From: an uncultured Eubacterium sp.
GTDB lineage: Bacteria; Bacillota; Clostridia; Lachnospirales; Lachnospiraceae
DNA length: 24,054 nt
Direction of reading: 5' to 3'
Assembly: GCA_958446835.1 (NCBI GenBank)
Contig: CAUCXT010000037.1
Span: forward strand, 1-24,054
Positions 14,346 to 22,539 of the stretch are shown here, piece by piece. The translations under genes were made by a program, and so were the position numbers. Numbering within the stretch: the first letter of the stretch is position 1; each line of letters opens with the position of its first letter. The notes under the pieces were generated by a model. The model was given only the letters and a program-made list of their open reading frames with translations. It was not told the DNA's origin and searched no databases.

Positions 14346-16252
14346 TATCTGCCGCCCCTCTTTCCAAACATTTCAAGCATCTCATTGCTTACCTCAAGCC
14401 TCATATCAAGCCTCACACTGCCGGCAAATAATATTCCGACTCCGCGGCTCTTTGAAGCAAGTATTGTCTGCTCACCTTCTGTAAGGTTGAATAAATCTAC
14501 CGTCTCCTGAAGGTTTTTGCCGTCCGTTCCCATAATAAATCTGTAGCATGAATTATCTATTATAGCCTGTCCGAACCTCTTTACAGCAGGATCGAGAACG
14601 TCCACTGCCGAATGTGTTATAAACATAAGTCCTGCCTCATATTTTCTGTCTCTTTTTGAAACATTCCTCACGAATTTCATCAGGTCCGGATAATCCGGGT
14701 CTACAAAGAGATAGCCTTCATCGATTCCGAAAATAACTTTCTGGCTCCTGTCCTTGGACATCTCATGCCATGCCCAGCTTGTGAGATTGAAAAACTGTGC
14801 TCTCTTGACATTCTCATCAAGCTCAAGCAGCTTTGAGCAATTAAGTACAATAAAATCAGACTGCGGATTTATGGTTGTCGGTCCATTCCATATAAACTGA
14901 TCTGCACCATAAGCTATTGAATACAGCAAATCCTTAAGTTTGTCATACACCGACTGTTTATATTGTGATAAGCCCGGTTTTTTGGATTTTTCCTCAACCT
15001 TATCATATAAATCACGGATTACCGGGTAATCCTCCGGCTGTAAAAAAGCAATCTCTGTATCCCATGTGATATGAAAATCACGGTATACCTCAATAATGCA
15101 TTCCTCTAATGCCGTTTTTATTCCGGCATCGAAATTCTCAGCACCAAAATATAATTTGAAGAAAACCCTCAGATTCTGAATGTGAAGGGCAAGATCAGAT
15201 ATTCCCATCTCCTCATCGTAAATCATATAATCGTTAAGATTCTCTCCGTCATTGAAATCATCCTCTGTTATTCTCGGCGAATACCTCACCTGCAGGGGAT
15301 TTATACGTCCGGTGGAACCTCCTGCACAGTCAATGACATCACCGTTTATATCAGGATGAGCAGCCAGGTCAACATACTCCTCCTCCGGATCAAGAGTAAT
15401 TATCTTGGTTCCAAAAGAATATTCACAGGTCTGTATCTTCTTAATTGCGGTTGACTTTCCAGAGCCCGGAAGACCGCTTATAAACCAGTTGCTGTTCACC
15501 CTGTCATTACTTCTTATCCACTGATTAAGTATTACTATACGATTTGTCCTCGACGTCCGACCCAGCCAATATCCACCCGGATCATTTATGCCGGCATTCG
15601 CCATGGGAAATCCTCCAAGAAATGTTGATATCGGCATGTTGCGCTCACCCATCTGGGCAACCTGCTGTGAAGGGATTCCATAAGGTGCCATACACTTCAT
15701 TGCCTGCAACTGTTTATACTTAAGATTGAGCAGTTTACATTGAGCAACTGCCACAGCTCCGGATACGCGCTTTATTCTGTCCTCAAGCATGCGGCTATCC
15801 GTATGGCGTATGTAAAGCATTATGTTTACATACCCCACGGGTTCTTTTTGAACAGCTATTTTCTGAATCAGACCTTCCAAGTCCTTAATTGCCTTGTCAA
15901 TCAACTGCTTATCAGACTCAACCTTTGCGGTTGTTCTGTCTCCCTTTAGCTGCGCTATCTTTTTGTTATATACATCAATGAGGTTATCCGCGTCGGTACG
16001 CCTGAACTCTATTGATGTGATGGTTCCTTCAAGCTGGCAAAGTGCCGCCAGCCAGCCATATTTAATATTTTCAGCCGGATATCTTGATATACAGTAAATT
16101 TTCCCTACATTTTCGCCTATATTGGCATGCGTGCTGTCATAATCTATTCCTGAAGGAGTAATTATGTTTAAAATATGCTCGTTTAAGTCTGTTGCTTCCT
16201 TTACATTAATGGAACCTGTTACTGCATTTTTCTTTTTAGCAATAATCTGCAT
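14345..16252 (-). CDS. virB4: VirB4-type conjugation ATPase
   Basis: 635 residues. It has part of an N-terminal VirB4 domain (1-240) and a complete ATPase domain. Walker A is GLPGSGKST at 260-268, followed by KIITLDPEEEY; Walker B is KVIFGIDEGYLFVDP; then come RDRKYEAGLMFITH and the late motif FIMGTDGKNLQETVDLF. VirB4 is the universal ATPase of type IV secretion and works at the inner face of the membrane channel. The gene starts two bases after a 192-residue gene that looks like the missing start of VirB4, so the protein may work as two chains. AGGTTG precedes the ATG. Confidence 0.9.
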   Translation of the reverse strand: MQIIAKKKNAVTGSINVKEATDLNEHILNIITPSGIDYDSTHANIGENVGKIYCISRYPAENIKYGWLAALCQLEGTITSIEFRRTDADNLIDVYNKKIAQLKGDRTTAKVESDKQLIDKAIKDLEGLIQKIAVQKEPVGYVNIMLYIRHTDSRMLEDRIKRVSGAVAVAQCKLLNLKYKQLQAMKCMAPYGIPSQQVAQMGERNMPISTFLGGFPMANAGINDPGGYWLGRTSRTNRIVILNQWIRSNDRVNSNWFISGLPGSGKSTAIKKIQTCEYSFGTKIITLDPEEEYVDLAAHPDINGDVIDCAGGSTGRINPLQVRYSPRITEDDFNDGENLNDYMIYDEEMGISDLALHIQNLRVFFKLYFGAENFDAGIKTALEECIIEVYRDFHITWDTEIAFLQPEDYPVIRDLYDKVEEKSKKPGLSQYKQSVYDKLKDLLYSIAYGADQFIWNGPTTINPQSDFIVLNCSKLLELDENVKRAQFFNLTSWAWHEMSKDRSQKVIFGIDEGYLFVDPDYPDLMKFVRNVSKRDRKYEAGLMFITHSAVDVLDPAVKRFGQAIIDNSCYRFIMGTDGKNLQETVDLFNLTEGEQTILASKSRGVGILFAGSVRLDMRLEVSNEMLEMFGKRGGR

Positions 16253-16254
16253 TA

Positions 16255-16833
16255 TTACAACCTTCCTATCTGTTCATAAATCAAATTATTTACAGGAACA
16301 TCATATACAGCCTGCACGGCATTTCCGTACAGTGCACACATTTTAATAATGTCCTGTTCTCCCAAAATCTCTGTTCTTACACCGACTGCCGCATATCGCT
16401 TCCGGAAATCTGATAATCGATCCTTTAGCTCTTTTTCGGAATCAAGCCTGTTCCTGCCGGGTGATGTCCACAGCTTTATGAAGTGGACATGTTCAAAATT
16501 CTCACCGTTGCTTGCAAGCTCAATAGCTTCATTTAACATAATGGTAAGAATATGCCTCTTCCCGATATGGTTTAGTTCCTCTTTGTATCTGTCCTTAAGC
16601 TCATTTTTATACTTGTCAAGATCAATCTCCCGCGGATAAGCCTCATATACGAAGTTCTTCTTCTCACTCTCAAAGGAGTGTGTGAGGACTTCTGTCTTGG
16701 CATGTCTGTCTTCTTCACTCAAAAGATCAAGATTGAGAAAGTACACTCTCAGGTATGACATGATGTATCCGTCCGTTCTATATAGGAAACATCCCCTTAT
16801 ATCCTTAACTCCAGTAAATTCATTTGCCGTCAT
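16255..16833 (-). CDS. VirB4 N-terminal-domain-like protein
   Basis: 192 residues. It opens VKDIRGCFLYRTDGYIMSYL, the pattern seen at the start of VirB4/TraC ATPases, followed by charged helices and an alpha/beta half with HILTIMLNEAIELASNG and FEHVHFIKLWTSPG. There is no P-loop. The gene lies two bases before the VirB4 ATPase gene and overlaps the YopX-like gene by four (ATGA), with AAGGAG 8 bases upstream. The best reading is a separately encoded first domain of VirB4. An independent membrane-coupling subunit is possible. No frameshift is needed, since each gene has its own start and site. Confidence 0.65.
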   Translation of the reverse strand: MTANEFTGVKDIRGCFLYRTDGYIMSYLRVYFLNLDLLSEEDRHAKTEVLTHSFESEKKNFVYEAYPREIDLDKYKNELKDRYKEELNHIGKRHILTIMLNEAIELASNGENFEHVHFIKLWTSPGRNRLDSEKELKDRLSDFRKRYAAVGVRTEILGEQDIIKMCALYGNAVQAVYDVPVNNLIYEQIGRL

Positions 16834-17093
16834 CTGATCAGCTCCTTACATATAACATTTTCAATAACCTCCGACATCTCGATATCTCCCTCAAATATCT
16901 CATCCGGTTCGCAGCCATCCTGAACAAGAAGAAATCGATTGTTAAGCCAGACAACTGTTTCCACAGTGACATTCTCCGGAAACAGATTATCAAGCCGGCT
17001 TTCCAGTACATCGCCTTCATAAACCGGAACATTATTTTTGTCTCTTTTTCCTGTATTTCTTAAATTTCTATGAATTAAACGGCAATCCCTCAT
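16830..17093 (-). CDS. YopX-like small protein
   Basis: 87 residues from the ATG at 17093, supported by AAGGAG 6 bases upstream; a TTG at 17099 is unlikely because no space would remain for the site. The sequence contains a KRDKNNVPVYEGDVLE motif, then a beta-strand series and CEPDEIFEGDIEMSEVIEN. The paired EGD motifs and the DKNN-x-x-x-YEGD opening are typical of YopX (SPbeta phage) proteins, a small beta-rich family of unknown function common in phages and mobile elements. It is embedded between ssb and the virB4 genes and overlaps both. Confidence 0.7.
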   Translation of the reverse strand: MRDCRLIHRNLRNTGKRDKNNVPVYEGDVLESRLDNLFPENVTVETVVWLNNRFLLVQDGCEPDEIFEGDIEMSEVIENVICKELIR

Positions 17094-17481
17094 CTTCAAC
17101 TCCTTCAGGCAGATTCATAAATCCGTCCGGTGAAACAGCAGCCGGAGGAACGATACCTGCTTTACTGTCTGCGAATTCCTGATCTTCTATAACCACATCT
17201 GTCGTATATATCTTCTGACCTTCTTTATTGGTGTAGCTTCCTGTCTGGATATGCCCGGTAATCAGAACTCTCATACCCTGATGAAAATACTTCTCTGCGA
17301 ACTCTGCCGAACGGTCAAATGCAACGCACGAAATGAAATCTGCTGTCTGTTCGCCGCCATCACTTTTTCTCCTACGGTCGACTGCAAGTGTATATCTTGC
17401 AATAGTCATCTGTTTCTCACCGGCAGTCACACGCACATCCGGATCTCTTGTCAATCTGCCCATCAAAATAACTTTGTTCAT
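17068..17481 (-). CDS. ssb: Single-stranded DNA-binding protein
   Basis: 137 residues with an OB-fold: MNKVILMGRLTRDPDVR, then IARYTLAVDRR, DFISCVAFDRSAEFAEKY, GMRVLITGHIQTGSY and TTDVVIEDQEF. The C-terminus ends EDEGLPFNS, close to the acidic LPF tip that recruits replication partners but with two extra residues. SSBs on conjugative elements coat the transferred strand. GGGAGG lies 8 bases upstream of the ATG, which overlaps the prgI stop (ATGA). The YopX-like gene begins inside its 3' end. Confidence 0.95.
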   Translation of the reverse strand: MNKVILMGRLTRDPDVRVTAGEKQMTIARYTLAVDRRRKSDGGEQTADFISCVAFDRSAEFAEKYFHQGMRVLITGHIQTGSYTNKEGQKIYTTDVVIEDQEFADSKAGIVPPAAVSPDGFMNLPEGVEDEGLPFNS

Positions 17482-17816
17482 TGTTCATCCTCCCACGGTG
17501 ATTTAATCCCCATATATTCATACTCAAACCGCTTTTGTGCATTAGCATATCTGTATATCTGTACTATCTTGTTGATTATATTTTCATTATGATTATCGCG
17601 GCGCACCGCAATAAACGTAGCCGTGCTTGCAAAGGCGATAATCATAAGGCATGTAACCATATTATTATTTACGGCATATACCACAATGCTTATAATCACT
17701 CCCACAGCGGCTGCAATTCCTATAGCAGCAAGCTCTTTTCCCCCTATTCCGGGAATGATGTCCTTTGTCTCAAGGACATTCACCGGAATGTAAAGTTTTT
17801 TGTCATTATCATTCAT
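17478..17816 (-). CDS. PrgI-family conjugation membrane protein
   Basis: 112 residues. Two adjacent membrane helices lie at about 28-75 (ELAAIGIAAAVGVIISIVVYA and MVTCLMIIAFASTATFIAV), preceded by a short strand LYIPVNVLET and followed by a basic tail with FEYEYMGIKSPWEDEQ. Size, topology and position just upstream of the virB4 block match PrgI/VirB3-like proteins of Gram-positive type IV secretion. They sit in the membrane and associate with VirB4. Confidence 0.8.
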   Translation of the reverse strand: MNDNDKKLYIPVNVLETKDIIPGIGGKELAAIGIAAAVGVIISIVVYAVNNNMVTCLMIIAFASTATFIAVRRDNHNENIINKIVQIYRYANAQKRFEYEYMGIKSPWEDEQ

Positions 17817-17836
17817 AATCTGTCACCCTATTTACC

Positions 17837-18361
17837 CTAACCTAAGCGGACTCCAAGCTGGTCACATAACATTGTAACAATTCCCAATGTTAAAGTTATC
17901 AGTACTCCTATCTTAATGATTCTTACTGCTTGTTTTTTTAACTCCGCAATATCGTTCTCTGAGGCTTTCTGAATTTCCATCAGTTTAATAATCAGTAAAA
18001 CCACTGATATGGAGCCGGAAATTACCGTAGCTGCTCCTATAAGATCTTTAAATAAAACAACCATGTACCTGAATATAGTGACCAGCGCTATTGAATCTTG
18101 ATTCTGGTCTACCCGGCTGAGCAGATATCCATTTATAATGGTATCTGACAGCTCAGATAATGACACGGATATTATTATTACCTTAAAAAGCTGCTTGATT
18201 TTATTTTTTGCCTTGTCTACCGTTATACTCTCGCCTGCCAGAGCATATAATGTCTGAATTATCTTAAGAGCAACCCCCACACAGATGACAATGACCAATT
18301 GATTGGTCACTGCCATAATATCCTGCCCGAATGATGTATCCGTCACATCAAGTAAAATCAT
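17837..18361 (-). CDS. Polytopic membrane protein of the transfer system
   Basis: 174 residues with about four hydrophobic segments: VTNQLVIVICVGVALKIIQ, KVIIISVSLSELSDTII, GAATVISGSISVVLLIIKL and IIKIGVLITLTLGIVTML. A Lys-rich cytoplasmic loop (KAKNKIKQL) separates the first two. The start overlaps the upstream gene (ATGA) with GGGGAG before it. I do not recognise a named family. Its place between the VirB6/TrbL-like gene and prgI suggests a channel subunit. Confidence 0.6.
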   Translation of the reverse strand: MILLDVTDTSFGQDIMAVTNQLVIVICVGVALKIIQTLYALAGESITVDKAKNKIKQLFKVIIISVSLSELSDTIINGYLLSRVDQNQDSIALVTIFRYMVVLFKDLIGAATVISGSISVVLLIIKLMEIQKASENDIAELKKQAVRIIKIGVLITLTLGIVTMLCDQLGVRLG

Positions 18362-19194
18362 AAGTGTCTCCCCATCATCATTCCAAAGTACATGCCACTT
18401 CGGGCGGTGTCTTTTAGACCTGAGCTGTATGCAAACTTCTGAAGCCAGTTAGGTGTTTTTATAAAGAAAAATAAGCATACAAAAGCTTTCAAAAGCGAAA
18501 GAATATCACTTTGAACAGCGTATGTAATCGCGAGTTTATATAGCACCATTTGAACAATATAGCCGAATGCTACCACAACAAACGAAGCTATAAAATTATT
18601 CCATTTCTCCTGACGTATCGAAGTCAAATCACATGCCATTATCGGAAGCAGTATTTTCATTAATCCGAGATCAACACCTCTTATCATTGCAACAAAGCAG
18701 CATATTAAAAGGATAACCGCGAAAACAACTATAAAGCCCATTGCAAACCATCCCATTGTCACAAAATTATGAAACAGAGCAAGTGTAAAGCCTACATCCG
18801 TATATGAATATGAGCTTGCACCTGTTATATAGCTGCATAGACTTTCACTCCATTTAATACATAAATTCGTAATAAGTCCGCCAGCACTTATTACAAGCAT
18901 TGCTTTAGAATTTCTGACAAGAACAATCAGTGGGTCTGAATCCGCATCGCCGTCGGTCTCTAAAATGTATGTATCCAATATATGCTTAAGTGACAATAAA
19001 ATTATCAGCAGCAATGCTACTCCCTGTGTCGCTTCAAATGTCTTAGATATCAGACCATCGTTCATAAATGAACCGCCCTCAGCAAAAGCAAGCCCGACTA
19101 GATTTACAATTCCATTGATTATATCTGTCACTACCTCCTGGAACCATTCCTGTATTTTGTTAAACGGCCATACAGCAGCCAGAATCATGTTCAT
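18358..19194 (-). CDS. VirB6/TrbL-like channel membrane protein
   Basis: 278 residues from the ATG at 19194, preceded by AAGGGGA; a longer reading to 19251 would run into the gene before. It has an amphipathic start (PFNKIQEWFQEVVTDIINGI), then about six membrane helices, including VALLLIILLSLKHILDTYIL and GFIVVFAVILLICCFVAMI, a loop RGVDLGLMKILLPIMACDLT, and a short C-terminal tail. VirB6/TrbL proteins form the membrane channel of type IV secretion; in Gram-positive elements this position is usually filled by such a protein. The match rests on topology, size and neighbours. Confidence 0.7.
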   Translation of the reverse strand: MNMILAAVWPFNKIQEWFQEVVTDIINGIVNLVGLAFAEGGSFMNDGLISKTFEATQGVALLLIILLSLKHILDTYILETDGDADSDPLIVLVRNSKAMLVISAGGLITNLCIKWSESLCSYITGASSYSYTDVGFTLALFHNFVTMGWFAMGFIVVFAVILLICCFVAMIRGVDLGLMKILLPIMACDLTSIRQEKWNNFIASFVVVAFGYIVQMVLYKLAITYAVQSDILSLLKAFVCLFFFIKTPNWLQKFAYSSGLKDTARSGMYFGMMMGRHL

Positions 19195-19205
19195 ACATAT
19201 TCCCC

Positions 19206-19490
19206 TTATTTGAAATAACTCAAAATCAGTGTAAATAATGCCGTGGCACACATTATAATCACACCCACTATAACAATGATTTTAATTCTTTTAATATATT
19301 TCTGAGTCGCTGATTGTGCTGCATTGTCATCAAGTGATGCCGTAGCACCCTGCATTGAAAGCAGCTGCCAGATTATCAGGAGTATTACAAACACTCCTTC
19401 AAATGCTAACAGCGCTTCCTTTGAATCCGTAACCAATGTTTTTAAATTTTGAAAAAACGCTGATTGCAGTATTTTATTTGCCAAAATCAT
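19206..19490 (-). CDS. Two-span membrane protein (VirB2/TrbC-like position)
   Basis: 94 residues from the ATG at 19490, preceded by GGAAAGGATG; the longer reading to 19520 would overlap the coupling-protein gene. Two hydrophobic helices are seen (EGVFVILLIIWQLLSM and IKIIVIVGVIIMCATALFTLILS), separated by a polar loop. It is encoded between the coupling protein and the VirB6-like protein. The size and layout recall VirB2/TrbC-type proteins of Gram-positive systems, but there is no clear signal peptide, so the assignment is tentative. Confidence 0.6.
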   Translation of the reverse strand: MILANKILQSAFFQNLKTLVTDSKEALLAFEGVFVILLIIWQLLSMQGATASLDDNAAQSATQKYIKRIKIIVIVGVIIMCATALFTLILSYFK

Positions 19491-19506
19491 ATCTTCATCC
19501 TTTCCG

Positions 19507-21432
19507 TCACTCCTCATCACCCTTTAGGAATGACACCCTTTTCTTTTTTATCTGAGTTCCATCATCCTGCTCAGCTTTTATTGTGTTCCATATACCCCAT
19601 AATGGAATGTTCTTCGGAAGTTCCCTGATCGCTCTTGATTTTTCAAACTTCTGGATAAGCTCTATATTCTCCTGTCTGCTTCCCATTCCAAACTCTTTAT
19701 TTACGAAGGTTTCACTTATATCCGGAAGTCTGTTCACCGCCCCATATCTGCCGGTCATCAGACATATGGCATACGGTGAATTAATTCTTCCTACCTCAGC
19801 CGGTTCAAGAAGCTTTCTTCCCCCAAGATTTGAAGAATTAGAGAAATTACCACCATTGATTCTGTCTGTGCTCACACTATTTGAGGCTCCTACACTCTTG
19901 ACTGTATAATTGCCAAGAGATTCCGAAATCATCTTGAGCGTATCCGGGTCATCAGACTTCAGATACAGCTTTACCTGACAGTTAGTCTTTATATTCTTGA
20001 AGTCCTCTTTATAATTCTTTTCCATCTGCTGAATGTCCTGTATCACAGCATTAACCCTTATTCCACGGCTTCTTCCGGCCGACAGAATGTTCCCAAGACA
20101 CGGAATAGTTGGGAAATTTCCAAGTTCGTTCAGGTCATAATCCGTATCTACCGGAAGTCTCTGCCCATACTCATTCGCCAATTCAATCTGCTGACTGTAC
20201 AACTGTGTAACCATGATGGAGACTAAAGGATACAAGGTCTTTTTATCATCCGGTACAATCATGTACAGGATGGTCTTTTTGCGACCTATATCTTTTAAGT
20301 CAAAATCGCTTACAGATGTCATAGCTGCAATATTAGGATTGGTAAATAACCTCAGCGTTCCAAGCGCTGATGTAAAAAATGATGACCTCGTCTTGGAAGC
20401 TGCGATCTGAGCCATCGCAAATACTCCCTTTGCAGGATGGTCATCAGCAAGGTTATTCAGATATTCATTAAGTGGCATCTGTCCGTACATATCAGCCCTA
20501 CACATATAGGCAATAAAATAATAGACATTAGCCATGTTGCGATATTCCGGCGGAGCTTCCAGGCATACGCAGAGGATTGCTGCGGCAATCGTCGCTGTCT
20601 CCCCGTTATACCAGAGGGGTTCTCCCTTCTGTTGCCCGACAAGCACTGATACCAGGTCCCATACAGCATCTATCGCCTTTGCTGTATTTCCTTCATCCAG
20701 CGCATTAAGTATCGGCTGGAGAAAGTTATATCTGTCACTCTTCTCCGGCTGCCTTAAATCAAGCACTGCAACATCATATCCATTTTTTCTAGCAAAATCT
20801 GAGGTGTAACAATACATGTCTCCCTTGACATCCGAAAGTGCAATCGACACTCCCGACATAATCTGAAGAAACAGCGTGGGTAACATTACCCTTCTGTCTT
20901 TTCCTGCACCGGTTGTTCCTATGACCATTGAATGCAGGTCATCTTTTATGTAATAAAATCGCTCCTTCCTTCCTATCTTTTCATAATTGATAATGAGACC
21001 GGCTTTCCCATCAAATTTTTCTCCCGGCGTATAGACGGCGTACAAATCCTGCTTCTCTTTTTCTGTCAAAAACCGTTCACTTCCGTGTTGTCCGTTTCCA
21101 GCCGGAACGGGAATTGATATATCATCTGTCACCTTCATCATCCCGACAGATGATAATTTCGATGTCCTGTCTGTGGTAATCAATGCAACCACACAGAACA
21201 TTAAAATGCCTGTTACTACACTAATGGTTGCCGTACTTCCATCTCTTTGACTACATAAAGCATGGAAGTAATTGACATCCAGAATTAAATAGCTAATACT
21301 ACCACTTGCCGCAGCGTTTAAAAACTGCGACATCAGATAGCCCAGCCATGGGCTGATTAGCAGGATGAAAAGAGCTGATGACAAAAGCCATCTGATTTTT
21401 CTCTTTTTTCCCTTCGTTCCATCCCTATTCAA
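19507..21432 (-). CDS. VirD4/TraG-type coupling protein
   Basis: About 641 residues from a TTG at 21432, with GGGAGGT 14 bases upstream. The open frame continues to 21645, but that part is antisense to the recombinase gene and there is no in-frame ATG before the membrane segments; an ATA at 21444 is the other option. Two membrane helices lie near 14-35 and 67-87, followed by a VirD4/TraG ATPase domain: Walker A GTTGAGKD at about 172-179, SDVKGDMYCYTSDFARKNGYDV, then LNELGNFPTIPCLGNILSAGRSRGIRV and QDIQQMEK. Coupling proteins dock the relaxase-DNA complex to the channel. Both nucleotide motifs are unusual: Asp follows the Walker A lysine, and Asn replaces the Walker B Asp. It is the first gene of the long minus-strand array. 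Confidence 0.88.
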   Translation of the reverse strand: MNRDGTKGKKRKIRWLLSSALFILLISPWLGYLMSQFLNAAASGSISYLILDVNYFHALCSQRDGSTATISVVTGILMFCVVALITTDRTSKLSSVGMMKVTDDISIPVPAGNGQHGSERFLTEKEKQDLYAVYTPGEKFDGKAGLIINYEKIGRKERFYYIKDDLHSMVIGTTGAGKDRRVMLPTLFLQIMSGVSIALSDVKGDMYCYTSDFARKNGYDVAVLDLRQPEKSDRYNFLQPILNALDEGNTAKAIDAVWDLVSVLVGQQKGEPLWYNGETATIAAAILCVCLEAPPEYRNMANVYYFIAYMCRADMYGQMPLNEYLNNLADDHPAKGVFAMAQIAASKTRSSFFTSALGTLRLFTNPNIAAMTSVSDFDLKDIGRKKTILYMIVPDDKKTLYPLVSIMVTQLYSQQIELANEYGQRLPVDTDYDLNELGNFPTIPCLGNILSAGRSRGIRVNAVIQDIQQMEKNYKEDFKNIKTNCQVKLYLKSDDPDTLKMISESLGNYTVKSVGASNSVSTDRINGGNFSNSSNLGGRKLLEPAEVGRINSPYAICLMTGRYGAVNRLPDISETFVNKEFGMGSRQENIELIQKFEKSRAIRELPKNIPLWGIWNTIKAEQDDGTQIKKKRVSFLKGDEE

Positions 21433-21462
21433 TGTGTTTTTTATAGACCTCCCTTCTTTGGA

Positions 21463-21482
21463 GACAAAATGCTTATTTTGTC
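21463..21482. promoter_or_regulatory. Perfect inverted repeat between the divergent transfer operons
   Basis: GACAAAAT-gctt-ATTTTGTC has 8-bp arms and lies in the 80-base gap between the coupling protein and the recombinase genes. It could be an operator (for example for the RHH protein encoded nearby) or part of a recombinase site. I could not place convincing -35/-10 boxes in the gap for either operon. Confidence 0.5.
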
Positions 21483-21511
21483 CACTTTTTACAAATTTAC
21501 GAGGTGATAAA

Positions 21512-22099
21512 TTGAGTACAATTAAATTTCTTAAACAGGAAGAAAAAGGGCGCCTGTTCGGTTCACTTGACACCGATAAGCGCCGGCATGCGGTAAGAAA
21601 CCGCGCAATTTTATATCTGGCTGAATATTGCGGACTAAGAGCCACGGAAGTGTGCCTCCTAAAAATGGATGACTATGATAGCATTACATCATGTATCTAC
21701 TGTACAAGACTAAAAAAGGGCAATGACAACACGATACGAATCATTGATCCCCGCGTGCAGGCTGCCCTTAACGATTACTTAAATATCCGTGATACGCAAT
21801 ATAAAGAATCTGAATACCTTTTCGTAAGCCAGAAAGGCACTGCGCTATCACGAAAAAGCCTTGATAAGATTATGAAATATCACTGTAAGCGTGCCGATAT
21901 TCCGGCAAGCAAACAACACTTTCACGTTCTCCGCCATACGCGGGCAATAGAACTGGCTGAATATGGTTTTGATACAAAAGATATCCAGTGGTGGCTGGGA
22001 CATAAACGTATCGGAACAACAACTATATATATGAAATATACAACAAGACAGCAGGACAGCATGTATGACAAGCTTGCTCTTGCCCTAAAAGAAGAATAG
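21512..22099 (+). CDS. Short tyrosine recombinase (catalytic domain only)
   Basis: 195 residues from a TTG at 21512 with GAGGTG upstream; the frame extends back to 21365 but that part covers the coupling-protein start. All catalytic residues are present: Arg43 in GLRATEV, Lys69 in RLKKGN, His138-x-x-Arg141 in HVLRHTRAIELA, His164 in LGHKRIGTT and Tyr173 in TTIYMKY. There is almost no N-terminal core-binding domain, so it is about half the size of usual ICE integrases and close in size to the FimB/FimE invertases or small resolvases. Possible roles are multimer resolution, DNA inversion or integration. It heads the operon that leads to the relaxase. Confidence 0.9.
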   Translation: MSTIKFLKQEEKGRLFGSLDTDKRRHAVRNRAILYLAEYCGLRATEVCLLKMDDYDSITSCIYCTRLKKGNDNTIRIIDPRVQAALNDYLNIRDTQYKESEYLFVSQKGTALSRKSLDKIMKYHCKRADIPASKQHFHVLRHTRAIELAEYGFDTKDIQWWLGHKRIGTTTIYMKYTTRQQDSMYDKLALALKEE

Positions 22100-22136
22100 A
22101 AAACTAACCTACAGACATAACCGGAGGGAAAACACA

Positions 22137-22535
22137 TTGAATAATATGGACAGAGTGCGCATTACTGTCACTTTTGACAGTGAGACATATAATCTTTTAA
22201 AAAATATATCAGACAAAAATCATATATCAATATCGGAAACTGTGCGCCGGTACACGGAAGCCGGGCTTAATGGAAACTTATCAGAATCGAATATAAATTA
22301 CATAAGTGCCATCATAAGGGAACAGTTAAGAATCGTAATGCAGCCGTCGATAGAACGTCTTGCCGCATTATCTGCTAAGACATGCATACAGGCCTCAGCC
22401 GCGGCATATCTGACCGCGGAAGCTATCGCACGCTTTGTTCCGGAAGAACTTCAGGAGGACGTTGCCGCAGTTTATGAAGATGCACGTAAAAAAGGGGTTC
22501 GATATACGAAAAGCAGAGTTTCTGATGAGGAATAA
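22137..22535 (+). CDS. RHH DNA-binding protein, MobC-like relaxase accessory candidate
   Basis: 132 residues from a TTG at 22137, chosen because GGAGGG lies 9 bases before it; the ATG at 22146 is too far from that site. Residues 5-45 form a ribbon-helix-helix: VRITVTFDSETYNLLKNISD, then ISISETVRRYTEAGL. The remaining residues are helical (SAIIREQLRIVMQPSIERL, then SAAAYLTAEAIARFVPEEL). RHH proteins encoded next to relaxases usually bind the origin of transfer or repress the transfer operon. It sits between the recombinase and the MuF-C gene. Confidence 0.75.
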   Translation: MNNMDRVRITVTFDSETYNLLKNISDKNHISISETVRRYTEAGLNGNLSESNINYISAIIREQLRIVMQPSIERLAALSAKTCIQASAAAYLTAEAIARFVPEELQEDVAAVYEDARKKGVRYTKSRVSDEE

Positions 22536-22539
22536 CTAT

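Noticed and set aside
21365..21511. An N-terminal extension of the recombinase from an ATG at 21365
   Set aside because: The extra 49 residues are antisense to the coupling-protein start, hydrophobic and unlike any recombinase domain. The TTG at 21512 has a good GAGGTG site.
21433..21645. A longer N-terminus for the coupling protein, from an ATG at 21645
   Set aside because: The added 71 residues are antisense to the catalytic recombinase gene and lie before a plausible site (GGGAGGT at 21447-21453).
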